Part shown: positions 8,165 to 17,135 of the stretch, in pieces
Layout: every line of letters starts with the position of its first letter
Position numbering within the stretch: position 1 is the stretch's first letter
Source: Flavobacteriales bacterium
GTDB lineage: Bacteria > Bacteroidota > Bacteroidia > Flavobacteriales_F > PHOS-HE28
NCBI GenBank assembly: GCA_016788295.1
Contig: JAEUSY010000061.1
Location: 146,804-210,803, forward strand
Reading direction: 5' to 3'
DNA: 64,000 bases
Program-made: the position numbers and the translations under genes
Notes under the pieces: model-generated
Databases searched by the model: none
What the model saw: only the letters and a program-made list of their open reading frames with translations
What the model was told of the DNA's origin: nothing

Positions 8165-9145
8165 TCAGGGTTGGCAGATCACCGTATCAAGTACCGGGTT
8201 CACGCCCCAGCCGCTCCACAGTCCCAAGCCACCCTGGATATTGCTCACCACGTTGGCCGGGTTGCTGAACACATCACCCTGCGAGGCCACGTTGTTCTGG
8301 AAGGAATTATAGAAACGGTAGGACGCAAGGTCGAGGCTCACCAGCTTTACCACCACAGTGTCGCCGCGTTTGAAATAGCCGCTTTCCTCGTTGTTGTCAT
8401 CGTCCGCTTCACTATAGGGCGTGGAGCCCCTGTTGAAGTTGAAGTCGAATGTGAGCCCGTTCACGAAACGGTCCTCGAACACGGAGAAGAAGGGGGCAAC
8501 GAAGCTGTCATCCTTGGGGCTGCCGTCAGGACCGGCGTTGATGCGCTTGGCCAGCCAGCGGTAACCATTGCCGATAGTGTCGGGATCAGAGAGCCTCGCC
8601 CAAATGAAACCGAGCGAGTCGTCGTTGGGCTGTTGCAAGGCGAGCTTGAACCAGAGGGAATCCAGCTGAACGGGATGGGGAATGGTGGTGGAGGCGGACA
8701 GGCTTTTCCCTTCGGTCTGGATGTTCAGTTGATAGGATGTGCCGGGAATACCTAATAAGGTGAGCTTGGTCCACGCACAGATATTGGCGTTGGTGAGCAG
8801 GGCCACATCGAGGCCGGTGAGGGATGAGATCAGTTCGATCTGCTCCTCGGTCAGCTCGCCGCTGCAAATGCGGTCCAGGGTATGCGTTGTCACACCATCG
8901 TTCACGGTCACCGTTGCATCGGTCACAAAGCTGGCCGCAATGCTGTTGAGGTCCGTTGGGGCGAAATAGCTCTGCGTGCGGGTGAGGATCACGATCGGGG
9001 GCATGCCTGCCTCGATGGTCCCCTCAACCACAATGCGCGGTTCGGTCTCGGGTAGGTCCACGGTGATCTCTTTTTCACAGGACAGCAGCAAGGTGGCGGT
9101 GGCCAGTAGGCTTATGCCCTTGAGTATGGTGCGTTGTGCGGTCAT
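8165..9145 (-). CDS. DUF4249 outer-membrane lipoprotein
   Basis: ATG 9145 begins a lipoprotein signal (MTAQRTILKGISLLATATLL, then LSC, the lipid-modified cysteine) followed by EKEITVDLPETEPRIVVEG, the usual opening of DUF4249 proteins. The ending SGYFKRGDTVVVKLVSLDLASYRFYNSF is also typical of the family. DUF4249 lipoproteins are encoded directly after TonB-dependent receptors in Bacteroidota and are thought to serve as the surface partner of the receptor. That is exactly the arrangement here, with 5 nt between the two genes. The transported ligand is unknown. Confidence 0.9.
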   Translation of the reverse strand: MTAQRTILKGISLLATATLLLSCEKEITVDLPETEPRIVVEGTIEAGMPPIVILTRTQSYFAPTDLNSIAASFVTDATVTVNDGVTTHTLDRICSGELTEEQIELISSLTGLDVALLTNANICAWTKLTLLGIPGTSYQLNIQTEGKSLSASTTIPHPVQLDSLWFKLALQQPNDDSLGFIWARLSDPDTIGNGYRWLAKRINAGPDGSPKDDSFVAPFFSVFEDRFVNGLTFDFNFNRGSTPYSEADDDNNEESGYFKRGDTVVVKLVSLDLASYRFYNSFQNNVASQGDVFSNPANVVSNIQGGLGLWSGWGVNPVLDTVICQP

Positions 9146-9150
9146 GTGGG

Positions 9151-11550
9151 TCAGAATTGGAAGTTCCAGGTCACTGATGGCAGGATGGCGAAAAGTGAGA
9201 CCTGTTTCGCGACCACTTGGAACGTATTGTTCGCCGGGTTGCCGGAAGCGTCGAAGTAGATGAAGTAGGGATTGGCCCTGTTGTAGGCGTTGTACACGGA
9301 GAAGGTCCAGCTGCTCTTCCAGCGACGCGCCACTTCCGATGTTTCGTTGGTCACGGGGTCGGTGACCACGCGTGTTGTCTTGTTGTGCAAGGTGGCTGCG
9401 AGGTCCAAGCGGTGATAGGGCACCATGCGGTAACCGTTCCGTTCGGTGTACTCGCTCACAACTCGCCCTTCGTAGAAATAACGGTTCAAAGGCAGGGTTA
9501 CCGCCTGACCGGTGGAGTAGATGAACGTGGCTCCGAAGCTCCAACGCTTGTTCGGCTCATAGGCCACCACCACGCTCAGGTCGTTGCGGCGGTCCCAGCG
9601 GCTGGGGAATTCACGACCTTGGTTGATGTCGGGGAACTGGCGCATGGTGCGGCTCCAGGTATAGCCCACCCATCCGTTGACCTTGCCGAGGCGCTTCTTC
9701 ACGAACAGCTCGGCACCATAGCTGTATCCATCGCCGAACACCAGTTGGGCGTCGTAGTTGGTGTTGCCATTGTTGGCAGGTTCGGCACCTTCTGCGTACT
9801 CGATCAGGTTGTCGAAATCCTTGTAATAGACCTCCACGCTCGTCTCGAACAGGCCGTCCATCAGGTCGCGGAAATAGCCGGCAGCGTATTGGGTGCCGAT
9901 CTGTGGCCGCACATTGGTGCTACTGGGTATCCATACGTCCGTGGGCAATGGCGTGCTGCCAAAGCTGGCCAAGTGCACGTATTGCTGACCGCGGTTGAAG
10001 GAGGCTTTCACACTTCCCTTGCGCAGTCGGTAACGCAGCGAAAGACGGGGTTCCAGTGCTGCGTAGGACGCAATGGGTTTGCCGCTGGAATAATCCACCG
10101 TGCCGGTTGATCGTCCGTTCTCATCCAGTTCGTAGAGCTTGAACGGGCCCACATGCGCGAAGGTGGTCAGGCGCACACCGGCGTTGATGCGAAGCTCATC
10201 CGTGATGTCGAAGTCGTCCATCACATAGAGCGCGGTCTCGTGGGCGTGCAGTTTGGGTGGGGTATCAATGTTGAAGTCCGTGTCGCCGCTGCTCACGTTC
10301 ACCGTGCTGGTAGTGTAGATATGGTAGATGTACTGGCCCCCGTATTTCAGGCGGTGCCTGGCATTGGGGTAGTGGGAGAGGTCCACCTTGAGGCCATAGT
10401 CCTTGATACCACTGAACAGCTCGAAGGCGAACTGGTCCTGGTCGGCCTGGAATGCGAAGGAGTAATCACTGTATGTGGCCGTAGTGTTCATGAAGAGCTT
10501 GGGGCCGAACACATGGTTCCAGCGGGCCGAAAGCGTGGCGTTGCCCCATGGGATACGGAACTTGGGGTCGCCCTCGTTCGATCCCGAGAAGTCGAATACG
10601 TCCCTGCCGAAGTACCCGCTCACGAAGAGCCTGTCCTTGTCGGTGAACCGGTAGTTGGCCTTGGCGTTCAGGTCATAGAAATAGTAGCCACTGCCCGAAA
10701 ACGCGCTTTCGGGATTGATAAAGGGCTTGGTGACCACATCGATGTAGGTACGTCGCCCGCTGACGATGAACGAGCTGCGGTCCTTGACTATGGGCCCTTC
10801 CAGCGTTAGGCGCGAAGAGATGAGGCCAATGCCGCCTTGCCCGTGGAAGCCCTTGTTATTGCCGTCCTTCATGCTGATGTCGAGCACCGAGGAGATGCGG
10901 CCGCCGTAATTGGCAGGCATTCCACCCTTTATCAGTTCGATGTTCTTTACGGCGTCGGCATTGAACACACTGAAGAACCCGAAGAGGTGGCTGGCATTGT
11001 ACACGGTGGCTTCATCGAGCAGGATTAGGTTCTGGTCCGGACCGCCGCCACGCACGTAGAAACCGCTGTTCCCTTCGCCATTACTGGCCACGCCTGGTAG
11101 GAACTGGATCGTCTTCAGGATGTCCACTTCGCCGAGCAGTGCGGGCAGTGTGTTCAGTTTCTGAACGTCCAGTTCCACCGTGCCCATCTGGGTTCCTTCG
11201 GTGTTGTCCTTGGTGCGTTCGCCCACCACCTCGAACTCCTTCGCGAGGATGGCCTTCGGCACTGCATCAATGTTGATCTTCTGGTCCGCGCTCACCTCTA
11301 TGGTGAGGGTCCAATCCTCGTAACCTATATAGCTCATGGCCAGGGTATAGGTGCCCGGCTCCAAGTTCAGAACGTAGTACCCGTATACGTTGGTGGCCGT
11401 GCCACGCATGGTCTCCTTCACGAACACATTGGCACCGATAAGGGCCTCGCCACTGGCAGCATCCTTCACGAAACCACTAACGGTGAATGACCGCTGGGCC
11501 GTGGACCCGAGGCATAACAGGACGGTGAACAAGCTGAGGATGAAACGCAT
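9151..11550 (-). CDS. TonB-dependent receptor with carboxypeptidase-like N-terminal domain
   Basis: ATG 11550 starts a signal peptide (MRFILSLFTVLLCLGSTAQ). A CarboxypepD_reg-like domain (residues 20-105: FTVSGFVKDAASGEALIGAN, YGYYVLNLEPGTYTL) is followed by the plug domain (LPALLGEVDILKTIQFLPGV, NGEGNSGFYVRGGGPDQNL) and a beta-barrel ending in the C-terminal aromatic residue ITWNFQF-type strand (LPSVTWNFQF). Such receptors import ligands across the outer membrane with energy from TonB. The subfamily lacking SusD but paired with DUF4249 fits. A TAGCTTTG promoter box lies 26 nt upstream. The substrate is not predictable. Confidence 0.93.
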   Translation of the reverse strand: MRFILSLFTVLLCLGSTAQRSFTVSGFVKDAASGEALIGANVFVKETMRGTATNVYGYYVLNLEPGTYTLAMSYIGYEDWTLTIEVSADQKINIDAVPKAILAKEFEVVGERTKDNTEGTQMGTVELDVQKLNTLPALLGEVDILKTIQFLPGVASNGEGNSGFYVRGGGPDQNLILLDEATVYNASHLFGFFSVFNADAVKNIELIKGGMPANYGGRISSVLDISMKDGNNKGFHGQGGIGLISSRLTLEGPIVKDRSSFIVSGRRTYIDVVTKPFINPESAFSGSGYYFYDLNAKANYRFTDKDRLFVSGYFGRDVFDFSGSNEGDPKFRIPWGNATLSARWNHVFGPKLFMNTTATYSDYSFAFQADQDQFAFELFSGIKDYGLKVDLSHYPNARHRLKYGGQYIYHIYTTSTVNVSSGDTDFNIDTPPKLHAHETALYVMDDFDITDELRINAGVRLTTFAHVGPFKLYELDENGRSTGTVDYSSGKPIASYAALEPRLSLRYRLRKGSVKASFNRGQQYVHLASFGSTPLPTDVWIPSSTNVRPQIGTQYAAGYFRDLMDGLFETSVEVYYKDFDNLIEYAEGAEPANNGNTNYDAQLVFGDGYSYGAELFVKKRLGKVNGWVGYTWSRTMRQFPDINQGREFPSRWDRRNDLSVVVAYEPNKRWSFGATFIYSTGQAVTLPLNRYFYEGRVVSEYTERNGYRMVPYHRLDLAATLHNKTTRVVTDPVTNETSEVARRWKSSWTFSVYNAYNRANPYFIYFDASGNPANNTFQVVAKQVSLFAILPSVTWNFQF

Positions 11551-11576
11551 GGAGATCTGCAGGTGCAATGGGGCGG

Positions 11577-11584
11577 CAAAGCTA
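11577..11584 (-). promoter_or_regulatory. -7 promoter box of the TonB receptor operon
   Basis: Minus-strand TAGCTTTG, a perfect TAnnTTTG match, with 26 nt to the receptor start codon. Confidence 0.5.
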
Positions 11585-11755
11585 TTGCCGAGTACCGCCG
11601 GGGTTGGACCGTTCGTCAAACAGATGAACCGTTCGCCCTGTTCATGCGAGATGAACAGGCGAGTTGTTGAAAACAGGGCATGCGATAGCATTGCGTTAAT
11701 ACTGAAGGCGCCAACTGGATCGGATCTTTGCAGCATATCAATAACACTGGTCACC

Positions 11756-11857
11756 ATGCAAGCCATCATGCGCAAGTTCAGCCCTGGTCTCATGACCCTC
11801 ATGGTCTATGCGGCCCTCATTGCTTTCGCTTTGCTCTGCAATTGGGACGTGCTTTAG
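11756..11857 (+). CDS. Possible 33-residue membrane peptide
   Basis: An ATG-started frame encodes a short basic head (MQAIMRKFSPGL), one hydrophobic stretch of about 20 residues (MTLMVYAALIAFALLCNW) and a stop. A GATCTTTG sequence about 25 nt upstream approximates the -7 box. The single predicted transmembrane helix with a positively charged start is what small membrane proteins look like, but there is no homology evidence and chance cannot be excluded. It sits between the TonB receptor promoter and tRNA-Pro. Confidence 0.35.
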   Translation: MQAIMRKFSPGLMTLMVYAALIAFALLCNWDVL

Positions 11858-11898
11858 GACGTGCGATCATTCGCTGGGTCAAGTTCCAAGGACTTTTT

Positions 11899-11906
11899 TA
11901 CATTTG
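11899..11906 (+). promoter_or_regulatory. -7 promoter box of tRNA-Pro
   Basis: TACATTTG, a perfect TAnnTTTG, ends 8 nt before the first base of the tRNA. Because tRNA leaders are short, this calibrates how close the box lies to the transcription start in this genome. Confidence 0.65.
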
Positions 11907-11914
11907 CGGCCCCT

Positions 11915-11988
11915 CGGGGTGTAGCGCAGCCCGGTAGCGCACTTGCATGGGGTGCAAGTGGTCGCTGGTTCGAATCCAGTCACCCCGA
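11915..11988 (+). tRNA. tRNA-Pro (GGG anticodon)
   Basis: A full cloverleaf is present: acceptor CGGGGTG (11915-11921) with CACCCCG (11981-11987), D-arm GCGC...GCGC, anticodon stem CTTGC/GCAAG around the loop ATGGGGT (anticodon GGG, reading CCC/CCU proline codons), and T-arm with GGTTCGAATCC. The discriminator is A and CCA is not encoded. A promoter box precedes it and a strong terminator follows. Confidence 0.95.
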
Positions 11989-11997
11989 CAGGATAAT

Positions 11998-12025
11998 GGA
12001 ATGCCGCCTGAACAGGCGGCATTCC
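11998..12025 (+). terminator. Terminator after tRNA-Pro
   Basis: A perfect 13-bp inverted repeat: GGAATGCCGCCTG (11998-12010) pairs with CAGGCGGCATTCC (12013-12025), followed by TTGTT. It lies 9 nt after the tRNA. Confidence 0.8.
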
Positions 12026-12335
12026 TTGTTCTCGGCCCAGGTTTCTTAAAGGTGTGTACTGGTCAGCTCTTTGCACGTGTTCGGCCTTGTTGTCCAGCCA
12101 AGGCCATTTGGCTTGGTCGGTAATGGCATGCGTGTGTAAGGCCTCGGACCTTGTCCCTTGATATACCGAGGGAATGGTCGCTGGCTCGTGCAGCGGTTTT
12201 ACCATCAGGGACCTTGAAAGTTTCGGACGATCGACCGCACGTTGAGGGCCGAACGTCGTTGGCCTGCTGGGCGATCTCAAAGAGGATCGAACCTAATGTG
12301 ACATGTCGTTCAACTTCCGCAGTTGGCCGTGCGGC
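12026..12335. other. Intergenic stretch, no gene seen
   Basis: About 310 nt between the tRNA-Pro terminator and the promoter box of the M1 peptidase. I see no credible coding frame, tRNA or strong hairpin. The in-frame upstream extension of the M1 gene through this stretch (from 12151) lacks a signal-like start and is not used. Confidence 0.5.
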
Positions 12336-12343
12336 TACATTTG
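12336..12343 (+). promoter_or_regulatory. -7 promoter box of the M1 peptidase gene
   Basis: TACATTTG, a perfect TAnnTTTG match identical to that of tRNA-Pro, 17 nt before the ATG at 12361. Confidence 0.6.
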
Positions 12344-12360
12344 CGAACCGCATTTCCCAC

Positions 12361-14253
12361 ATGACACGATCGACTTTTACCTGGGCGGCCCTGCTTGCTG
12401 TCCTGTTCACTTCTTGTTCAGGAGAAGGGACCCCCAAAGGCTCTGACCTGAAAGCCGAGGAAATTGAAGCCATGGATACCCACACGCACGCCAGCGCCAG
12501 TGCAGCCCGCATCACGCATCTTGATCTGGATGTACAAGTGGCTATGGATACCCGCACCATTTCGGGCACCGCCGGATATGCCATTAGACCCAACGGAAGC
12601 GATACGATATTCTTGGATACGGACGGATTGAACGTGGCTGCCGTGCGGGTGGATGGCCAGCCTGTGGAGTTCCAGCTTGGCGACAGCACCCTTTTAGGCC
12701 GGGCATTGGGCATTCCCATCAAGCGTAATAGCAAGCAGATCGCGGTGGATTACAAGACCACCAGCGATGCCAAGGCCCTGCAATGGTTGTCCCCGCAACA
12801 GACCGCTGACCGTAAGCATCCGTTCCTGTTCACGCAAGGGCAGGCCATTCTTACGCGTACATGGATACCTGTGCAGGATAGTCCCGGCATTCGCTTCACT
12901 TACAACGCACGTGTGAAGGTGCCTGCGGAGCTTATGGCCGTAATGAGTGCCGCCAACCCCCAGCAACGCAGCGCGGAAGGGGTGTACACCTTCAGCATGG
13001 AACAAGCGATCCCGGCCTACTTGATCGCGCTGGCCGTCGGCGACCTCGATTTCAGGCCCTTGGGCGAACGCACGGGTGTTTATGCCGAACGCAGTATGGT
13101 AGAGAAAGCGGCTTGGGAATTCGCCGATACCGAACGTATGCTTGAAGCAGCCGAAGCCCTCTATGGCCCCTATCGCTGGGGGCGTTACGATGTGATCGTG
13201 CTACCGCCCAGCTTCCCGTTCGGTGGCATGGAGAACCCCCGTTTGACCTTCGCCACGCCCACCATTATTGCCGGCGACCGTTCCTTGACGGCATTGATCG
13301 CACATGAACTGGCCCATAGCTGGAGCGGCAATCTCGTTACGAACGCCACATGGAACGACTTCTGGCTGAACGAAGGCTTCACCGTCTATTTCGAGAACCG
13401 CATCAGCGAGGCGCTCTATGGCGAAAGCCATGCGGGCATGCTCCAGATCCTTGGTCGCCAGGACCTGCAGGGAACACTGGCACGGTTGGAAACGGAAGGG
13501 CATGGGGCCGACACGCATCTGCGCTTGCATCTGGAAGGACGCGATCCGGATGATGGGATGACCGATATCGCCTATGAGAAGGGGTTCGCTTTCCTAAAAC
13601 TATTGGAAGCGAAAGTGGGGCGCGAGAAGTTCGATGCGTTCCTGCGTGGCTACTTTGACACGTTCGCATTCCAAAGCATGACCACCGATCGCTTCCTGAC
13701 CTACTTGGATGAGCAGTTGCTGGCCCCGAACAACGTTCAGTTGGATATCACCGCCTGGGTGGATGGCCCCGGCCTGCCTGCGGATGCTCCCACCCCGGTA
13801 TCGGACAAGTTCACCAAGGTTGATGCTGAAGTCGTCCGCTGGCAGCAGGGTACGGCCGCTGCTTCATTGAATACCAAGGAATGGAGCACCTTTGAGTGGA
13901 TGCACTTCCTGCGGCACTTACCCAAGGACCTGACGGATGCGCAGTTGAACGACCTCGACAATGCATTCGGGCTTACCAAGAGCGGCAATGCAGAAGTGCT
14001 TGCCGCCTGGTTGGAGCAATGCATACGGAATGATCATGATGTTGCTTATCCCACGCTGGACCGGTTCCTGAACACAGTTGGGAGGCGCAAGTTCCTGGTG
14101 CCATTGTACACAGAGTTGATCGCCACTGAGAAGGGTCGTCTAATGGCCCAGGATATCTACCGCAGTTCACGGCAGAACTACCACGCTGTAGCGGTGCGGA
14201 CCTTGGACGAGTTGCTGGCATGGTCCGCCAATAAGCCGCCGGCCACGTTCTAA
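12361..14253 (+). CDS. M1-family metallo-aminopeptidase lipoprotein (leukotriene A4 hydrolase-like)
   Basis: A 630-residue zinc aminopeptidase. The N-terminus (MTRSTFTWAALLAVLFTSCS) is a lipoprotein signal, so the enzyme is probably attached to the cell envelope. The substrate-binding loop is FGGMEN (near residues 286-290). The zinc site is HELAH (near 314-318) with the second-helix glutamate in LNEGFTVYFE about 19 residues later. The C-terminal part is the helical domain seen in leukotriene A4 hydrolase-type members. The start is supported by the promoter box 17 nt upstream and the lipobox. It would trim N-terminal residues from peptides. Its stop overlaps the stop of the convergent esterase gene by 4 nt. 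Confidence 0.95.
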   Translation: MTRSTFTWAALLAVLFTSCSGEGTPKGSDLKAEEIEAMDTHTHASASAARITHLDLDVQVAMDTRTISGTAGYAIRPNGSDTIFLDTDGLNVAAVRVDGQPVEFQLGDSTLLGRALGIPIKRNSKQIAVDYKTTSDAKALQWLSPQQTADRKHPFLFTQGQAILTRTWIPVQDSPGIRFTYNARVKVPAELMAVMSAANPQQRSAEGVYTFSMEQAIPAYLIALAVGDLDFRPLGERTGVYAERSMVEKAAWEFADTERMLEAAEALYGPYRWGRYDVIVLPPSFPFGGMENPRLTFATPTIIAGDRSLTALIAHELAHSWSGNLVTNATWNDFWLNEGFTVYFENRISEALYGESHAGMLQILGRQDLQGTLARLETEGHGADTHLRLHLEGRDPDDGMTDIAYEKGFAFLKLLEAKVGREKFDAFLRGYFDTFAFQSMTTDRFLTYLDEQLLAPNNVQLDITAWVDGPGLPADAPTPVSDKFTKVDAEVVRWQQGTAAASLNTKEWSTFEWMHFLRHLPKDLTDAQLNDLDNAFGLTKSGNAEVLAAWLEQCIRNDHDVAYPTLDRFLNTVGRRKFLVPLYTELIATEKGRLMAQDIYRSSRQNYHAVAVRTLDELLAWSANKPPATF

Positions 14254-14888
14254 CCGCTTGGAATGATGCGCTGCAATGTCAGTGCATCAAGCTGGTGCCC
14301 GCCCTGGAACATGTGCGTACGATACGGCACGCCTGCGCTCCGCATGCGTTGGGCGATCGCTTCCAAGGTCTCCTTGTTCGCATATTGGTCCTGATCACCA
14401 AGGACCATGTCCACTCGCATGTGCTGCCAAGTGCGCAAGATGTCAAGGCCCAGTTCAGGTGGCAGTGATCCCGCCCAAAGCACGAGCCTCTTGATTGGTG
14501 TGGTGCCTTGGGTGGCCCAGCGGCTCACAGTGGCAACACCCTGCGAAAAGCCCAGTACATTGATGGGAGCGCCTGGCGCGCTCTTATAGGCCAGTTCTTT
14601 GGCCAGCTGGTCCAAATAGGCAATGTGGTCCTCGATCTCGTGCAGTCGGTCCTCGCGGGTCATCCATGTGGCACCTACGCGGCTGTGCGCGGGATCCAGG
14701 TAGAATCTGCTGAGGCCTTCCGGGGCCACAATGCAACGATCCTTGGCGAAGGCTGCAAAGTGGTTCAGGAAATAGCGCGCCAGTTGGCCATAACCATGCA
14801 CTACCACCCATATCTCGCGAGCGTTCTCCGGCTGCCCCACCACGTGGTACCGGGCGGTGCGCTCCACCTTCATGAAGTGCTCCTGCAT
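14250..14888 (-). CDS. Alpha/beta-hydrolase esterase (phospholipase/carboxylesterase type)
   Basis: A 212-residue alpha/beta hydrolase. The nucleophile elbow is GFSQG (serine near residue 117), the oxyanion region is VVVHGYGQ near the start, the acid is probably the aspartate in VLGDQDQYA, and the catalytic histidine lies in FQGGHQLD near the C-terminus. This is the minimal YpfH/carboxylesterase architecture of cytoplasmic esterases with broad acyl substrates. No signal peptide is seen. It lies 26 nt downstream of the fused E1 gene on the same strand and may be cotranscribed with it. Confidence 0.85.
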   Translation of the reverse strand: MQEHFMKVERTARYHVVGQPENAREIWVVVHGYGQLARYFLNHFAAFAKDRCIVAPEGLSRFYLDPAHSRVGATWMTREDRLHEIEDHIAYLDQLAKELAYKSAPGAPINVLGFSQGVATVSRWATQGTTPIKRLVLWAGSLPPELGLDILRTWQHMRVDMVLGDQDQYANKETLEAIAQRMRSAGVPYRTHMFQGGHQLDALTLQRIIPSG

Positions 14889-14914
14889 GGCTGTGGTGTC
14901 CTGTGGAGGTTGGT

Positions 14915-17023
14915 TCAGTAATCGAGCAGGGCGCCCAATGCTTTGGCCACTTTCTCAGCGCTGGGGATCATGGTAGCCTCCAGTGTACTGTTCAGCGGAA
15001 TGGCCGGCATGTCCACGGATCCGAGCGTGCGCACTGGAGCGTCCAACTGTTCAAAACACTGATCGCCGATACGCGATGCCAGCGCCTGGGCGAACGAGTT
15101 CGTCAACTGCTCTTCGGTGACGACCAGGCAACGGCCATGTGTACGCACAGCGGTCATCACCGTCTCTTCGTCCAACGGGGCCAGTGTGCGCAGGTCGATG
15201 ATGGTGGCACGGCCGGGGAATTGCTTTGCAGCGGCTTTGGACCAATAGACGCCCATGCCATACGTAACGATCACGGCCGCCCGGCCTTTGTCCACAGCGT
15301 TTGCATCGGCCTCGATCACCATGCGCGCCTTTCCAAAGGGAATGATGTAATCGGCGCTCGGCTCCACGGTCTTTGCGTCCTCGGTGCCTTTGATCTTGCT
15401 CCAGTAAAGCCCCTTGTGCTCCAGCATCACCACGGGGTTCGGGTCGTGATAGGCGGCCTTCATCAACCCTTTCAGGTCGGCGCCGGTGCTGGGGTACGCG
15501 ATCTTGATCCCTTTGATGTTGCACAGCACGCTTTCCACGCTGCTGCTGTGGTAGGGACCTCCGCTACCGTACGCGCCGATGGGTACGCGCAGGATGCAGC
15601 TCACAGGCCATTTGCCAACGGTGAGGTAGCACGAGCGTGCCACCTCCGTGAAGAGCTGGTTCAGTCCCGGCCAGATGTAATCGGCGAACTGCACCTCCAC
15701 GATCGGCTTGAGCCCGGCGGCGCTCATGCCCACGGTGCTGCCAATGATGAAGGCCTCCTGGATGGGTGTGTTGAACACGCGGTGACCACCGAAATCGCGA
15801 GCCAGTGTGGCGGCCTCGCGGAACACGCCGCCAAGTCGTGCGCCGACATCCTGACCATAAAGCAGGCATCGCGGGTCGTCCTGCATCAGTTCGCGAATGG
15901 CGAAGAGCGCACTGTCCACCATCACGGTCGGCTCCCGGTCGGCCGGTGCGCGTTCACCCTTTTCCTCGGTTACCGGGGTGGGTGCGAACATGTGGGTGGT
16001 GAGGTCCGATGGGGTCGGATCTTCGGCAATGCGTGCACGTTCAAAGTCGGCCTTCACGCGGGCGATCGCTTTCTGTTCGACCTGCTTCAGCCCATCGAGC
16101 TGAATGCGGTCATCGAGGCATTGTTGCAGGAAACGCGGGAAGGGATCGCGCATGCGGTGCTCCGCCAGGTTCTCCTCGCTGCGGTAGAACTCCATGCGCA
16201 CGCCGCTGGTGTGGTGGTTGAGCAGCGGCACTTTCGCATGGACCAGGAAAGGGCGGCGTTCCTTGCGCACAAGCCCGATCACCTCGTTCAACGTGCTATA
16301 GCTCTCCTTGAAGTCGGCGCCATCCACCTTGCGTACCTCAAGGCCCGGAAAACCCTTGGCGTATTCGCTCGCATCGGCCACCCGTATTTCGTCAGCACTG
16401 GCGCTGATGTCCCACTCGTTGTCCTGCACCAGGTAGATGATGGGCAACTTCTTCAATACGGCCATCTGGAGCGCTTCGGCCACTTCACCTTCGGTCACGG
16501 AAGCATCACCCAACGAGCACACCACGATGGGGGCTTCATCATCCTTCGAACCGTTGAGGTCGTGCGCCAAGCCCGCCTGCTCTTTGTACCAGAGGCCCAT
16601 GGCGATCCCTGTTGTCGGAATAGCCTGCATGCCGGTGGCACTGCTCTGGTGCGGAATGCGTGGCATGCCTTCGCGACGCAAGCTGGGGTGGCCATAGTAC
16701 GTGCGCCCACCGCTGAAGGGGTCGTCGCGTTTGGCCATGAGCTGTAGCATCAGTTCGTAGGGCTCCATGCCGATGCCAAGCAGGATACTGTCGTCGCGGT
16801 AATAGGGGGCTACGAAGTCCTGGGGCTTCAGCTGCATGCCAAGTGCCAGTTGAATGGCCTCATGCCCGCGGCTGGTGGCATGTACATACTTGCTGGTCAG
16901 CTTGAAGTGCTCCTCGTAGGTCTCGGTCATGGCCTTGGCCGTGCACATCAGTTCCCAGGCACGCAGCATGATCTGGGTGTCCAAGGTCTTTGAAGCGGCC
17001 GGGCTGGTTCTAAGGGTCGGCAT
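14915..17023 (-). CDS. Fused E1 alpha/beta 2-oxoacid dehydrogenase (branched-chain type)
   Basis: A single polypeptide of about 702 residues carries both E1 subunits. The N-terminal half is E1 alpha, with CSLGDASVTEGEVAEALQ...VQDN as the thiamine-diphosphate segment (GDA in place of GDG) and RGHEAIQLALGMQL. The C-terminal half is E1 beta, with LLYGQDVG, FNTPIQEAFIIGSTVGMSAAG, and the C-terminal transketolase domain AVIVTYGMGVYW. Together they decarboxylate branched-chain or related 2-oxoacids and load the acyl group on the lipoyl E2. Such fusions are common in Bacteroidota. ATG 17023 is preferred. An earlier ATG at 17080 would read through the sequence TAATTTG at 17057-17063, which looks like a promoter box. 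E2 and E3 are not in the window. Confidence 0.93.
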   Translation of the reverse strand: MPTLRTSPAASKTLDTQIMLRAWELMCTAKAMTETYEEHFKLTSKYVHATSRGHEAIQLALGMQLKPQDFVAPYYRDDSILLGIGMEPYELMLQLMAKRDDPFSGGRTYYGHPSLRREGMPRIPHQSSATGMQAIPTTGIAMGLWYKEQAGLAHDLNGSKDDEAPIVVCSLGDASVTEGEVAEALQMAVLKKLPIIYLVQDNEWDISASADEIRVADASEYAKGFPGLEVRKVDGADFKESYSTLNEVIGLVRKERRPFLVHAKVPLLNHHTSGVRMEFYRSEENLAEHRMRDPFPRFLQQCLDDRIQLDGLKQVEQKAIARVKADFERARIAEDPTPSDLTTHMFAPTPVTEEKGERAPADREPTVMVDSALFAIRELMQDDPRCLLYGQDVGARLGGVFREAATLARDFGGHRVFNTPIQEAFIIGSTVGMSAAGLKPIVEVQFADYIWPGLNQLFTEVARSCYLTVGKWPVSCILRVPIGAYGSGGPYHSSSVESVLCNIKGIKIAYPSTGADLKGLMKAAYHDPNPVVMLEHKGLYWSKIKGTEDAKTVEPSADYIIPFGKARMVIEADANAVDKGRAAVIVTYGMGVYWSKAAAKQFPGRATIIDLRTLAPLDEETVMTAVRTHGRCLVVTEEQLTNSFAQALASRIGDQCFEQLDAPVRTLGSVDMPAIPLNSTLEATMIPSAEKVAKALGALLDY

Positions 17024-17100
17024 CAATGGCGGGTTGGCGGGGTCTACAGGAGCGGCCAAATTACGCCTTGGGCGGCGCATGGCAGGCCTTCGGCGATGGA

Positions 17101-17108
17101 TAGCTTTG
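17101..17108 (+). promoter_or_regulatory. -7 promoter box of the TIGR00266 gene
   Basis: TAGCTTTG, a perfect TAnnTTTG, 27 nt before the ATG at 17136. Confidence 0.5.
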
Positions 17109-17135
17109 CCTCATTCAAATTGAACCTGTAGCGCC

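Noticed and set aside
14903..16747. 614-codon open frame on the plus strand opposite the E1 gene
   Set aside because: Antisense shadow of a clearly conserved gene; composition follows the codon positions of E1 and no domain or signal is recognisable.
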